Origin: UKL13-2 sp031431435
GTDB taxonomy: Bacteria > Pseudomonadota > Gammaproteobacteria > Burkholderiales > Usitatibacteraceae
NCBI GenBank assembly: GCA_031431435.1
Contig: JANPDI010000269.1
Coordinates: 45,392 to 109,391 of the forward strand
Length of the DNA: 64,000 nucleotides
Direction: 5' to 3'
Made by a program: the position numbers and the translations under genes. Below the pieces are notes generated by a model. It ran no database searches. It was not told where the DNA came from and was given only the letters and a program-made list of their open reading frames with translations. Below are positions 7,979 to 17,718 of the stretch, piece after piece (position 1 is the first letter of the stretch; the number at the start of each line of letters is the position of its first letter).

Positions 7979-9010
7979 ATGTTGTTGAAAAGAAGTTTGT
8001 GGGGTTTTGCCGGATTGCTGCTGCAATTCATCAGCGTGTCATCAACCGCCCAGCCCGTCCCGCCCGTTCCGGCCGCCACCAACAGCCAACAGCCGGACCG
8101 GGCGGCGAAGAACACGCGGCCGGTTGCAGACCAATACGATCCAACCAGTAAAGCGGCACCCACTGCGCCGCTGCTGCGGCCAACCACCAGTGGTACGCGG
8201 GCGTTGCTTTGGGAGGTTAAATCCGCAGACGGTCTAAACACCGCCTTCCTGTTCGGCACGATTCACGTTGGTAAATCCAGCTTCTATCCATTGCCGGACG
8301 TGGTCGACCAGGCCTTCAGGCGATCGGCAAAGTTGGTTGTTGAGGCAAATATTACCGATCAAAAGGATGCCGCGGAAATTGGCCGGCTGATTGATTTTCC
8401 AAAAGGCGAAACAATTGAAAAGCATATCTCCCCGCAACTGTTGGTCCGGCTGAAGGATCAACTTGCCAGGAGCAAGATTCCGTACACAAACGTTGCCGGC
8501 ATGCGGCCGGTTATGTTGGGTGGTCTCCTGCCGATTGTCGAATTTGTGCAACTCGGTTACGAGATGAACCAGGGGCTTGACCTGAAGCTGACGCAACGCG
8601 CGCAGGCGGAGAAAAAACCGATTCTGGAGCTCGAGTCGTCGCTGGCGCAGATTCAACTCTTGACAAGTATGTCGCCGCAATTGCAGGAGGCGTTTCTGGA
8701 AAACGCCATCGCCATGCTCGAACAAGGGCGAACCGCCGACCAAGTCACCGGCATCGTAAATGCATGGCAACTCGGCGACGCAAAATTGCTGGTGGAGATC
8801 ACCGATGACGTGTCAAAAAACGGGCGCATGGTCGGGCCGCTAAATGACATCTTGCTTGGCCAGCGGCACCCGGCCATGCTGGCAAAAATCGAGGGCTATT
8901 TGTCAAGTAATGTGACCCATTTTATTGCGGTTGGCGCATTGCATTTGGTGGGCAAAACCGGACTAATCGAAATGTTGATGACGCGTGGTTACAAAATCCG
9001 GCAACTCTGA
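7979..9010 (+). CDS. TraB/GumN-family exported protein
   Basis: A 343-aa protein of the TraB/PrgY/GumN family (erythromycin-esterase-like fold with paired GxxH-type motifs). It has an N-terminal signal sequence, a Pro/Ala-rich linker to about residue 65, then LFGTIHVGKSSFYPLPDVV with the family's conserved GT-H-x motif, and near the end HFIAVGALHLVGKTGLIEML with the second conserved GALH block. Some members are proposed metalloproteases, but most bacterial ones have no proven function. The start at 7979 follows GGGGGCGAC. It is divergent from the first phn operon. Confidence 0.8.
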   Translation: MLLKRSLWGFAGLLLQFISVSSTAQPVPPVPAATNSQQPDRAAKNTRPVADQYDPTSKAAPTAPLLRPTTSGTRALLWEVKSADGLNTAFLFGTIHVGKSSFYPLPDVVDQAFRRSAKLVVEANITDQKDAAEIGRLIDFPKGETIEKHISPQLLVRLKDQLARSKIPYTNVAGMRPVMLGGLLPIVEFVQLGYEMNQGLDLKLTQRAQAEKKPILELESSLAQIQLLTSMSPQLQEAFLENAIAMLEQGRTADQVTGIVNAWQLGDAKLLVEITDDVSKNGRMVGPLNDILLGQRHPAMLAKIEGYLSSNVTHFIAVGALHLVGKTGLIEMLMTRGYKIRQL

Positions 9011-9128
9011 CGCCCAAGCGCGCCTTGTTGAAATGTCGTTGATTGACGGGCGTCTGCAGGTAAAAACGCCTGGGAACCTGTATGTGGCGGGGACTTTGCC
9101 CTGCTGATCCAAGAATAACCGGCAAAAA

Positions 9129-9161
9129 AACCCCGCATCGCGGGAGAGTCGATGCGGGGTT
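9129..9161. terminator. Intrinsic terminator, stronger on the minus strand
   Basis: An 11-bp perfect stem (AACCCCGCATC at 9129-9139 with GATGCGGGGTT at 9151-9161) and an 11-nt spacer. Read on the plus strand it follows the TraB-family gene and is trailed only by GTTT. Read on the minus strand it is followed by seven T (9130-9124), a better terminator, yet no minus-strand gene is visible upstream of it. Confidence 0.8.
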
Positions 9162-9262
9162 GTTTACTTCCACACTCACTCAATGAGAGTTGTAAGCCAA
9201 TAACCGACTCACTCCCTTATGGCAAGGGCGGTCAAATTTAGTTCCAGTCGGTACTAAAAAGA

Positions 9263-9290
9263 CTTGAAAACCGGGCAAATCTCCCAATAT
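9263..9290 (+). promoter_or_regulatory. Sigma-32-type heat-shock promoter of htpG
   Basis: CTTGAAA (9263-9269), a 13-bp spacer and CCCAATAT (9283-9290) fit the sigma-32 consensus CTTGAAA-N11-16-CCCCAT. The predicted start near 9297 gives an htpG leader of about 127 nt. Heat-shock control is expected for htpG. Confidence 0.7.
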
Positions 9291-9423
9291 TGGTTGCAAT
9301 GCACAAACAAAATACCGGGACGCGCTTGCAGTTGGCGGGCGTGGTTCGGGATTGCTGCTGCCACAAACCGGCAGCCTGACAAACGCCAGCACTATTTCCA
9401 TTTGACCTTTTCCGATTAAAACT

Positions 9424-11331
9424 ATGACAACCGATACCGCAATCGCACCGAAACAGACCCTCGCCTTCCAAACCGAGGTCAAACAGCTTCTGCAATTAAT
9501 GATCCATTCGCTGTATTCGAACCGCGAAATCTTTCTTCGTGAACTGGTGTCCAACGCGTCTGACGCCGCCGACAAGCTGCGGTTTGAGGCGGTCACCACA
9601 CCGGCGCTGTTTGAAAATGACAGCGAACTAAAAATCCGCGTGGCCTTGGACAAGGAAGCCGGCACTATTACCATTACCGATAATGGTATTGGCATGTCAC
9701 GTGAAGAAGTTGTCGCAAATATCGGCACCATCGCAAAGTCCGGCACCAAGGAATTTTTTGCCAAGCTGTCCGGCGATCAGCAAAAAGACGCCCATCTTAT
9801 CGGCCAGTTTGGGGTCGGGTTTTATTCGGCATTTATCGTTGCAGATTTGGTGACGCTGACAACCCGCCGCGCCGGCGAGCCGGCGGCCAGCGGCGTGCTG
9901 TGGGAGTCAAAGGGCGACGGGGAATTTAGTCTCGAATCAATTGAAAGAGGTGCGCGCGGCACCGAAATCACGCTGCATTTGAAGGACGACGCAAAGGAGC
10001 TCCTCGACGACTGGCGATTGAAATCGATCATCCGAAAATATTCAGACCATATCCAACTGCCGATTGTCATGCAGAAGAGCGAGTGGGATCAGGAAAAGCA
10101 GGCGCAGATCGTCACCGCGGAAGACGAAACCGTTAATAAGGCCAGCGCCATCTGGACACGCCCCAAATCAGAAATCAGCGACGAGCAATATCAGGAATTT
10201 TATAAACATGTTTCGCACGATTGGCAGCCGCCGCTTGCGTGGACCCATGCCAGGGTTGAGGGGCGCCAGGAGTACACCGAGTTGCTCTATATTCCCGGGC
10301 AGGCGCCGTTCGACCTGTTTGATCGCGAACATAAACATGGATTGAAGCTTTATGTGCGGCGTGTTTTTGTCATGGAAGACGCCGCGCAATTGTTGCCGCG
10401 TTATTTGCGTTTTGTGAAGGGTTTGGTTGACTCCAATGACCTGCCGCTCAACGTTTCCCGCGAAATTTTGCAGGAGTCAAAAGACGTCGAAGCCATCCGC
10501 GCCGGTTGCGTCAAAAAGGTGCTTGGTCTGCTTGACGAAATCGCTGAAAACGACAAGGAAAAATTTGCCAGATTCTGGGCGGCATTTGGTCGCGTATTCA
10601 AGGAGGGAATCGGCGAAGACCACGTAAACAAGGTGCGGGTCGCAAAACTCGCCCGCTTCCAAACAACCCACGCGGGGACCACGTCTCAATCGGTTTCATT
10701 CGCCGACTACATCGGCAGAATGAAGCCGCAACAGGAGTCGATCTATTACATTACCGCTGATACATTGACCGCGGCGCAAAACAGTCCGCATTTGGAAATT
10801 TTCAAGAAAAAGGAAATCGAAGTCATCTTGTTGACCGAACCGGTTGACGAATGGTGGCTGGGGTCATTGGAAGAGTACGAGGGCAAGAAATTGCAGTCGG
10901 TGGCCAAGGGTGACCTTGATCTGGGCGCGCTGGTTGATGCTGATGAAAAGCAGGCAACAGAGAAGATTGCCGACGAGATGAAACCTTTTATTGAAAAAAT
11001 CAAGGTGTCGCTTGGTGATCGCGTCAAGGACGTGCGGGTGACAGACCGCCTGACCGAGTCGCCCGCCTGTCTGGTCGTCGACGCAAACGAGTTGTCCGGC
11101 AATCTGGAACGCCTGTTGAAATCGGCGGGACAAAAAGTGGATGCGGTGAAACCAATACTCGAAATTAATCCGACACATCCGATGGTGTTAAAGCTCATGA
11201 GTGATGCGCTCGCGACGCGTTTTGACGACTTTGCATTAATGCTTTTTGAACAATCGCTTCTGGCCGAAGGCGGCCATTTGGAAGATCCGGCGGGATTTGT
11301 CAGGCGCATGAACCAGTTGATGCTTGGCTAG
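9424..11331 (+). CDS. htpG: Chaperone protein HtpG (bacterial Hsp90)
   Basis: A 635-aa Hsp90 of normal length. The N-terminal ATPase has the GHKL motifs: the helix REIFLRELVSNASDAADKLR, then ITDNGIGMSREE and IGQFGVGFYSAFIVAD. The middle domain includes LPLNVSREILQ with the catalytic Arg loop, and the C-terminal dimerisation domain ends near MLFEQSLLAEGG. It acts in the cytoplasm with DnaK on client proteins. It is preceded by a good heat-shock promoter and stands as its own transcription unit. Confidence 0.98.
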   Translation: MTTDTAIAPKQTLAFQTEVKQLLQLMIHSLYSNREIFLRELVSNASDAADKLRFEAVTTPALFENDSELKIRVALDKEAGTITITDNGIGMSREEVVANIGTIAKSGTKEFFAKLSGDQQKDAHLIGQFGVGFYSAFIVADLVTLTTRRAGEPAASGVLWESKGDGEFSLESIERGARGTEITLHLKDDAKELLDDWRLKSIIRKYSDHIQLPIVMQKSEWDQEKQAQIVTAEDETVNKASAIWTRPKSEISDEQYQEFYKHVSHDWQPPLAWTHARVEGRQEYTELLYIPGQAPFDLFDREHKHGLKLYVRRVFVMEDAAQLLPRYLRFVKGLVDSNDLPLNVSREILQESKDVEAIRAGCVKKVLGLLDEIAENDKEKFARFWAAFGRVFKEGIGEDHVNKVRVAKLARFQTTHAGTTSQSVSFADYIGRMKPQQESIYYITADTLTAAQNSPHLEIFKKKEIEVILLTEPVDEWWLGSLEEYEGKKLQSVAKGDLDLGALVDADEKQATEKIADEMKPFIEKIKVSLGDRVKDVRVTDRLTESPACLVVDANELSGNLERLLKSAGQKVDAVKPILEINPTHPMVLKLMSDALATRFDDFALMLFEQSLLAEGGHLEDPAGFVRRMNQLMLG

Positions 11332-11420
11332 ACCGGCGGCGGGTTGGCAAACACGCACATTGCCAAATCAATTTGGCGGGGGTATCGTACTGCGGTGGCA
11401 GTCTCGATTGGAGGTTTGAC

Positions 11421-11666
11421 ATGAATTTAGGTCATCGTGTAACGGTCAATCACATCAATATTTCCCTGACAATTTGTTCGTTGAGCCTGCTGGGCGGATG
11501 TGCAGGCCTGATGGATGACGTCAATGCGCGTCAGGTTGATTGGCGGCGTGTGAATAACGTTGAAAGCAATGCACAGAAGGTCGGCGCCCAAATTATTTGG
11601 TTGCGTTATCCGGAAAAAAACGTCATTGCACCGGCGGTGGGCTCGAAGGCGGACAAGTCAAACTAG
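11421..11666 (+). CDS. Small predicted lipoprotein
   Basis: An 81-aa protein with a signal sequence ending in the lipobox LLGGC, so Cys is probably lipidated and the mature part (about 54 residues) is periplasmic. The mature part (AGLMDDVNARQVDWRRVNN...) has no family I recognise. The start is the ATG at 11421 with GGAGG at 11410-11414. Its 3' end overlaps the convergent queG gene by 9 bp. Confidence 0.65.
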   Translation: MNLGHRVTVNHINISLTICSLSLLGGCAGLMDDVNARQVDWRRVNNVESNAQKVGAQIIWLRYPEKNVIAPAVGSKADKSN

Positions 11667-12782
11667 CTTGACAGTTTCATTCTGCGGTCCCGCCGCGAGC
11701 GCCCAATCAATATGTTCCCGGACCAGCGCAGTCTCGGCTAATCGTGTTGCGAGCAGTGCCGCACCGATGGCCTCGCGCGCCGCGACTTCAACTTTTTCTG
11801 AACGGATCGCGTTACCCATCGCCACCGCCAGGTTGCGCCGCCAGCGTTCATAACCAATGCGCCGGATGGCCGAACCCGCCACCCGGCTTAGCCATTCAGA
11901 CTCTGGCCACGCCCACAATTCCAGCAGCCGAATATCATCTAGTTGGTGTCGAATTGCAAAGTCCGGTTCAACCGTGGACACCGCATATTTATTCCAGGGA
12001 CACACCAACTGGCAATCATCACACCCATAAATGCGATTGCCGATTGCGTTGCGGAATTCAACAGGGATGCTGCCCTTGTGTTCGATGGTGAGATACGAAA
12101 TGCAACGCCTCGCATCAAGCAAGTACGGTGCCACTATTGCCTGGGTGGGACAAATATCCAGACACTTTCGGCATGAGCCGCAATGCTCCGTGGTCGCGGT
12201 GTCGACTGCGAGCGGCAGGTTCACATAGATTTCACCCAGAAAAAACATCGAGCCCGCATCGCGGTTGAGCAACAGTGTGTGTTTGCCGCGCCAGCCAATT
12301 CCGGCCTTGGTGGCAAGCGCGACTTCCATGACCGGGGCCGAGTCGGCAAAGACGCGATATTCGAATCCCTCGACGGATGCGGCGATTTTTGTCGCAAGCG
12401 ACTGCAGCTTGGTGCGCATCACCTTGTGGTAATCCCGGCCCAGAGCATAACGTGAAATAAAGGCGGCCTCATCGTCGTCGATGACATCCCAGCTATCGCG
12501 GGCGGCCGGCGCTTCGTAGTTCAGGCGGGCGGTAATGACCCGGACGGTATTTGGGACGATGGAAGAAGGAATCGCGCGGCTGGTACCATTGCTGCCGTCG
12601 TGGCGCGCCATATAATCCATGTCACCGTGATAGCGGCGGCTGAGCCAGTTGTTGAGCATCACCGCTTCGTGGGTCAAGTCGGTATCCGTAATCCCGATTT
12701 CCTGAAACCCCAACGTCAGGCCCCATTTCTTGATATCCGCGGTCAGCAATGTGAAATCGGTATTTTGTAAAGTTGAAACCAT
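11658..12782 (-). CDS. queG: Epoxyqueuosine reductase QueG
   Basis: A 374-aa enzyme that reduces epoxyqueuosine to queuosine in tRNA, using cobalamin and two [4Fe-4S] clusters. The ferredoxin-like part shows both cluster motifs, CGSCRKCLDICPTQA and CDDCQLVCPWNKYA. The N-terminal half matches the DUF1730 region, with ARHDGSNGTSRAIPS and IGWRGKHTLLLNRDAGS. The length is normal. It is divergent from tsaE, whose start is 16 bp away. Confidence 0.95.
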   Translation of the reverse strand: MVSTLQNTDFTLLTADIKKWGLTLGFQEIGITDTDLTHEAVMLNNWLSRRYHGDMDYMARHDGSNGTSRAIPSSIVPNTVRVITARLNYEAPAARDSWDVIDDDEAAFISRYALGRDYHKVMRTKLQSLATKIAASVEGFEYRVFADSAPVMEVALATKAGIGWRGKHTLLLNRDAGSMFFLGEIYVNLPLAVDTATTEHCGSCRKCLDICPTQAIVAPYLLDARRCISYLTIEHKGSIPVEFRNAIGNRIYGCDDCQLVCPWNKYAVSTVEPDFAIRHQLDDIRLLELWAWPESEWLSRVAGSAIRRIGYERWRRNLAVAMGNAIRSEKVEVAAREAIGAALLATRLAETALVREHIDWALAAGPQNETVKLV

Positions 12783-12798
12783 GAAAGTAGTCTAGCGG

Positions 12799-13317
12799 AT
12801 GTCTGCACAGACCCCGGAAAATACGCATATCAATCTGGTTGGCGAGGCGGCCACCTTGGCCTTTGGTGCTGCATTTGTACCGATTTTGACGCGCACCCTC
12901 GATGAATCCAGGGTCATTTTCCTGCGCGGCGACCTAGGCGCTGGCAAAACGACCTTGGTGCGCGGCATTTTGCGCGGGTTGGGTTTTCAGGGAAGGGTCA
13001 AAAGCCCAACATATACTTTAGTTGAACTTTATGCGATTTCTAGATTAAACTTGTATCACTTTGATTTTTATCGGTTAACGGATCCAAACGAATGGCACGA
13101 AGCCGGATTTCGCGATCTCATGAACCAACCCGCAATTTGCCTCATCGAGTGGCCGGAGAAGGCGCTCGGCGCGAACGTGCCGTTGCCGATCGCAGATCTG
13201 GAAATACAACTGTCGACGACGCCGGACAATCAGCGGCGTCTAACAATGATTGCCAATACAACAGCGGGGACCGCCATGTGCGACGCGTTGAGGCGCGAAT
13301 TCCGTCCGGGCCGTTAA
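12799..13317 (+). CDS. tsaE: tRNA threonylcarbamoyladenosine biosynthesis ATPase TsaE
   Basis: A 172-aa P-loop ATPase of the t6A37 pathway, working with TsaB and TsaD. Walker A is GDLGAGKTT (44-52); SPTYTLVE is the conserved switch-like segment, and HFDFYRL and LIEWPEKA are family hallmarks. It lies directly before amiC, an arrangement common in proteobacteria. About 70 bp in the middle (from 13010) are noticeably AT-richer than the neighbourhood without disturbing the frame. Confidence 0.93.
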   Translation: MSAQTPENTHINLVGEAATLAFGAAFVPILTRTLDESRVIFLRGDLGAGKTTLVRGILRGLGFQGRVKSPTYTLVELYAISRLNLYHFDFYRLTDPNEWHEAGFRDLMNQPAICLIEWPEKALGANVPLPIADLEIQLSTTPDNQRRLTMIANTTAGTAMCDALRREFRPGR

Positions 13318-13337
13318 CTGGCGTTGTTGCTGTATCG

Positions 13338-14753
13338 GTGTCGCGACGGTCTTTTCTTGGGGTGGCCGCCTCGGCCGTATTGCCAACTGTCGTATCAGCG
13401 CTTTTTGCCGGCGATGTCATCGCCGCGATTGCGTTGCCGACGACCAGGCTGAGCGCTGCCAGAGTTTGGCCGGCCTCGGAATATACCCGCGTTACGTTTG
13501 AAGCCGGTACCGCATTCAAATTCCAGCACTTTTTTGTCAAGGATCCCGAGCGCCTGGTACTCGACATCGAAAACGTCGAGTTTGGTGAAGCCCTGAAAAC
13601 GCTGGCGGCCAGGGTTGGTGGAAACGATCCGTTTATCAAGTCGGTGCGGGTGGGCATCAATCGACCAAACGTTGTCCGCGTGGTGCTCGATCTCAAAACG
13701 GAGGTCCTGCCGCAGGTCTTTGCGGTGCCGCCGGTAGGTGAATTTGGCCATCGCCTGATGCTCGATATATATCCTGCCAAACCTGCTGATCCGATGTTGG
13801 CACTGCTTAACGACGACATTGCGCCATTCGGCAAGGGATTGTCAGAGCCGCCACCAGCGTCCCAGAATTCACCCTCGACCCCCGATGCCGCAAATACAGT
13901 ATCAAAGGGCGGCGCCTCTAAACCAGGTGAATCCGTGCCCGCGCCGCTGGACAACAAACCGGCGGCGGCGGGCACAACTTCTTCAAAGGATGCGCCGGAA
14001 AAAACGTCAAAAAAGCCCGAAGCGCCGGCGATCGTTGCAGGCAAAAAGGCCCAGCGTGCGTTTGTGGTGGTTTTGGACCCCGGACATGGCGGCGAAGACC
14101 CCGGTGCGGTGGGGCGCCGCGGTACACGTGAAAAAGATATCGTCCTGACCATTTCGAGGCAATTGCGCGCCAGGTTTGAAGACGATTCGCGTTTTCGAAT
14201 TGCCCTGACACGCGATGGCGATTTTTTTGTGCCGCTGCATCACCGTGTTCAACGCGCGCGCCGCCTAAAAGCCGATCTGTTTATAAGTGTTCATGCAGAC
14301 GCATTCATCCACCCGCAAGCCAACGGCTCTTCGGTATTTGCATTGTCAGAACGCGGGGCGACGTCGACCGCGGCCAAATGGCTTGCCAACAAAGAAAACG
14401 ATGCGGATTTGATCGGCGGCATCAACCTGAACACCCGCGACGCCGGGTTGGCAAAAATTCTCCTGGACCTTTCGCAGACCGCACAAATCAACGATTCGTT
14501 AAAAATCGGCCGCTACGTTTTATCGGAACTTGGTGAGGTCAACCGCCTGCACAAACCACAGGTGGAGCAGGCGGGGTTTGCGGTTTTGAAGGCACCAGAC
14601 ATCCCGTCGATATTGATTGAAACAGCGTTTATATCGAACCCTGAAGAAGAGCGAAAGTTGGGCGACGCCGTCTATCAGGCAAAAATGGCTGATGCCATTG
14701 CCGACGGGATTCGCACCTACTTCAAGAAAAACCCGGCATTGGCACGCGTCTGA
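13338..14753 (+). CDS. amiC: N-acetylmuramoyl-L-alanine amidase with AMIN domain, Tat-exported
   Basis: A 471-aa cell-division amidase. The GTG start at 13338 gives SRRSFLGVAASAVLP, a twin-arginine signal (SRRxFLG) as in E. coli AmiC; longer in-frame reading into tsaE is unlikely. An AMIN domain (about 35-155) targets septal peptidoglycan, then a Pro/Ser/Ala-rich linker, then the zinc amidase domain with DPGHGGEDPGA (His), TREKDI (Glu), SVHAD (His) and IETAFISN (catalytic Glu). The inserted helix over the active site that is held by EnvC/NlpD-type activators is plausible in the LIGGINL region. Confidence 0.93.
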   Translation: MSRRSFLGVAASAVLPTVVSALFAGDVIAAIALPTTRLSAARVWPASEYTRVTFEAGTAFKFQHFFVKDPERLVLDIENVEFGEALKTLAARVGGNDPFIKSVRVGINRPNVVRVVLDLKTEVLPQVFAVPPVGEFGHRLMLDIYPAKPADPMLALLNDDIAPFGKGLSEPPPASQNSPSTPDAANTVSKGGASKPGESVPAPLDNKPAAAGTTSSKDAPEKTSKKPEAPAIVAGKKAQRAFVVVLDPGHGGEDPGAVGRRGTREKDIVLTISRQLRARFEDDSRFRIALTRDGDFFVPLHHRVQRARRLKADLFISVHADAFIHPQANGSSVFALSERGATSTAAKWLANKENDADLIGGINLNTRDAGLAKILLDLSQTAQINDSLKIGRYVLSELGEVNRLHKPQVEQAGFAVLKAPDIPSILIETAFISNPEEERKLGDAVYQAKMADAIADGIRTYFKKNPALARV

Positions 14754-14787
14754 TGGCACGGTGCGTTTGCGCGCGACGCGGCAATGG

Positions 14788-17193
14788 TCAGGCCGCCACG
14801 CGTTGACTCTTGAGCAGCGCCGTTACTTCCGGCGTCGTCAGCGGCTTGGCAAACAAAAAGCCCTGAAAAACGTCGCAGCCATTGGCGCGCAGGAATTCGA
14901 GTTGCGAGACCTGCTCAACACCTTCGGCAACCACCCGCAAGCCCAATCGTTTGCCCATGGCAATGATGGCCTCGGTGATCGAACAACTATTTGCGTCATC
15001 CGGAATTTGTGAGATGAAGCTTCGGTCAATTTTAAGCGTCTGCGCCGGCAGGCGACGCAGTTGGCCAAGTGATGAATAACCGACACCAAAGTCGTCGATT
15101 GAAATGGTCGCGCCCAGTCGCCGCAATTCAGCCAGAATTTCAATCGACTGTTCAAGATTTCGCATCGCCATTGTCTCGGTAATTTCGAGGTCGATTCGCG
15201 ATGGGGAAATGCCGGTTTCAAGCAGTGCTGCTTTCATCGACGGCAACAACTTTCGCGAAATGAATTGCCGCGGCGAGAGATTGACCGACACCGTGAGATC
15301 CCGGAACCCCTCCTGATCCCAAATCTTGATCTGCTGGCAGGTGGTGCGAAACACCCATTCGCCAAGTGGCACAATCAAGCCTAATTCTTCGGCGATCGAA
15401 ATAAAATCTTTCGGAAAAATTTCACCATGTTGAGGGTCATTCCAACGCAACAGCGCTTCAAGTCCGACAATTCTGCCGCTCAGGACGTCAACCTGCGGTT
15501 GGTAGCGCAGGAAAAATTCATTGCGTTCAATGCCCCGCCGCAAACGCGATTCAACTTCGAGCCGTTTTGACAGCAGGAAGTTGAGGTCCGACGTAAAAAA
15601 GCGTGCGGTATTCCGTCCGGCATCCTTGGCCTGATACATCGCCGAGTCGGCGTGCTTCAACAAATGCTGAATGTCTGTTGCGTCATTCGGGTAGTGCGAA
15701 ATACCGATTGAAGCGGTGACTGTCAACTCGTGGCCGGCCACCTCGATCGGCTTGGCCAGTTCGGCGAGTATCTTATTGGCCACGATCTGCGTCGACTCGG
15801 GCTTGTCCAGATCAGGCAGCACAATGACAAACTCGTCCCCACCTTCGCGGGAAACGGTATCACCTTCCCGCACCACCTTGGACAATCGCTTCGAAATATC
15901 GCGCAAAACGTAATCGCCGGTTTCGTGGCCAAGTGTGTCGTTGACGAGTTTGAAGCGGTCAAGGTCGATAAACAAAAGGCCAACATGATGTTGCTGGCGT
16001 CGCGCCGACAGAATGGCCTGATTCAGCCGGTCTTGCATCAGTCGCCGGTTGGGTAGTCCGGTCAGCGCATCGTGATGCGCCATATAGTGAATCGTGCGTT
16101 CGGTATTCAAACGCTCGGTAATATCCTGCACCAACGATGCAACACCGATCACCTTGTCATCGTCATCAACCAGCGGGGTGTTGTACCACTCGGTGCTTAT
16201 TTCATCGCCACGCTTGGTTTTGTTGGTCATCGTCACGCGGGTCGAATGGCGCGTCTGCATCAGCTCCATCCACATGCCGGCGAGACGCTCGCCCTCTTCT
16301 GCGCCCTGCACCAGCATGTATGCGGATTCGCCAATCGCTTCCGCGGCGCCGTGACCAAAAATGGCCTCTGCCGCGGGATTCCAGGTGGCAACACGAAACT
16401 CCATATCCCATTCGATGACGCCCAGTGGCGTACGCTCAAGGTGCAGTTTCAAACGCTGTAACGCCAGCAGCTCGGAACGCTCCGCTTTGCGCCGGTCAAG
16501 CGACTCCGCGACCAGCGCTTTGTTCGCCATCTCGACCCGCATTTTTTCTTCTTCGAGTCGAATCGCAATAAGCACATTGTCGAAGCGTGCGGTCAGGGAA
16601 TCAAGCAGCGCCTTATGCACCTTGCTGTGGACAACCGCCAGTAAACCCACAAGAATGACGATGGTGAAGCCGAGCATCGATCCCGCGCGATCGCCGAATC
16701 CAAATGTAATCACGCCCATCGGCAGCAGGGAAACCAATGCGGAAAGTGTAAACAGGGCGCGATGCGGGGCAAGGTAGGCGACTGCGCCGGTGATCAGCAA
16801 TGCCACCAGCATCATGACCGGTAGCTGCGTCACGCCAGCCTTGGGAAGCAGGGCGGAGCCCATAATTCCCCACAACACCGCCATCAGCAACGTGCCGAAC
16901 ACAAATCGCGATTCCCAAAACGCCAACCGCTCTGGCGGCGGATTGGCGCGGATAAACAGTTTGTAGAGGCCGTATCGCCCGATCATGATGACGATGGCGC
17001 CACTAAACCAGGCAAATAATATCGGCCGTTCGCCCAACTCGTTCCAAAGGATTGCGCCAAGCAGGAAAGTCACCATGAATTCGGCGAGGTAACCCACCAA
17101 CGAGAATCGGAACAGCAGCCTGACCTGTTCGGCATAAATATGCTGCGCGACAAATGCGCGATCCTGTGCGCTCACGGTCGACGATACCAACAT
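14788..17193 (-). CDS. Membrane GGDEF-EAL protein with PAS domain
   Basis: An 801-aa c-di-GMP enzyme. Start at the ATG at 17193. The N-terminal third has six or so membrane helices, followed by a short helix, a PAS domain (GVIEWDMEFRVATWNPAAEAIFG ... VQDITERLN), GGDEF and EAL. The GGDEF motif is intact (SREGGDEFVIV), and the EAL motif is intact (GLEALLRWN), with DDFGVGYSSL and the lysine segment LKIDRSFI, so both cyclase and phosphodiesterase activities are possible. It is convergent with amiC. The sensory input is not evident. Confidence 0.92.
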   Translation of the reverse strand: MLVSSTVSAQDRAFVAQHIYAEQVRLLFRFSLVGYLAEFMVTFLLGAILWNELGERPILFAWFSGAIVIMIGRYGLYKLFIRANPPPERLAFWESRFVFGTLLMAVLWGIMGSALLPKAGVTQLPVMMLVALLITGAVAYLAPHRALFTLSALVSLLPMGVITFGFGDRAGSMLGFTIVILVGLLAVVHSKVHKALLDSLTARFDNVLIAIRLEEEKMRVEMANKALVAESLDRRKAERSELLALQRLKLHLERTPLGVIEWDMEFRVATWNPAAEAIFGHGAAEAIGESAYMLVQGAEEGERLAGMWMELMQTRHSTRVTMTNKTKRGDEISTEWYNTPLVDDDDKVIGVASLVQDITERLNTERTIHYMAHHDALTGLPNRRLMQDRLNQAILSARRQQHHVGLLFIDLDRFKLVNDTLGHETGDYVLRDISKRLSKVVREGDTVSREGGDEFVIVLPDLDKPESTQIVANKILAELAKPIEVAGHELTVTASIGISHYPNDATDIQHLLKHADSAMYQAKDAGRNTARFFTSDLNFLLSKRLEVESRLRRGIERNEFFLRYQPQVDVLSGRIVGLEALLRWNDPQHGEIFPKDFISIAEELGLIVPLGEWVFRTTCQQIKIWDQEGFRDLTVSVNLSPRQFISRKLLPSMKAALLETGISPSRIDLEITETMAMRNLEQSIEILAELRRLGATISIDDFGVGYSSLGQLRRLPAQTLKIDRSFISQIPDDANSCSITEAIIAMGKRLGLRVVAEGVEQVSQLEFLRANGCDVFQGFLFAKPLTTPEVTALLKSQRVAA

Positions 17194-17718
17194 GCTGGAT
17201 TGGCTCAAGCCGTTATGTGTCGCGACATTGCTTTTCGGTGAATTATTTTTTTCGTTCTGGCTCAAAAGCAAAACCTTTGAAGACGTTGCAAGTTATTTGG
17301 CGACATTTCTCTCCGACCTGCGAACTTACGCACATATCCAACGTGACCGCCATCATGGAAAAAGTCAGATTGGCGTTGCCAAATGCGCGGCGCGTGTCAG
17401 CGTGCTTCCAATTTTTCGCGTATGTGGTTGTTAACTAAACGTTATCCCCCCTGCAGCAGGTTAGAGCGCGGCGCTGCAATCGTCAAGTTTCTTGGGCGGT
17501 TTTTGGACGAAAACACGATTGAATGCCTTAATCAGGGGATCCAGGCGCAAATGCGTCGGGATTGACGCCAAATTTGCCGCCAAAACCGCCCTTTGTCATT
17601 GCCCCGAACCTGCTCATATTTGGATGTCATGCTTATTTTCGGCGGCTCGGGATCAATTGCAATTGATGCGCAGCATGTCGAATTCGTCTTTCTCGCAACA
17701 GCCGTTAAAATGGTTGGC
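17194..17718. other. Gene-poor spacer before mutL
   Basis: About 520 bp between the divergent GGDEF-EAL gene and mutL. Short open frames here have no family resemblance or good ribosome sites. I see no strong terminator, operator or repeat. It presumably holds both promoters. Confidence 0.5.

Noticed and set aside
13010..13080. Horizontal insertion inside tsaE
   Set aside because: The stretch is AT-richer than its surroundings, but it encodes conserved TsaE residues in frame, so it is codon choice and not an insertion.
13142..14152. 336-aa minus-strand frame opposite amiC
   Set aside because: Low-complexity Ser/Pro/Thr-rich translation, exactly antisense to a solid amidase gene; typical of high-GC shadow frames.
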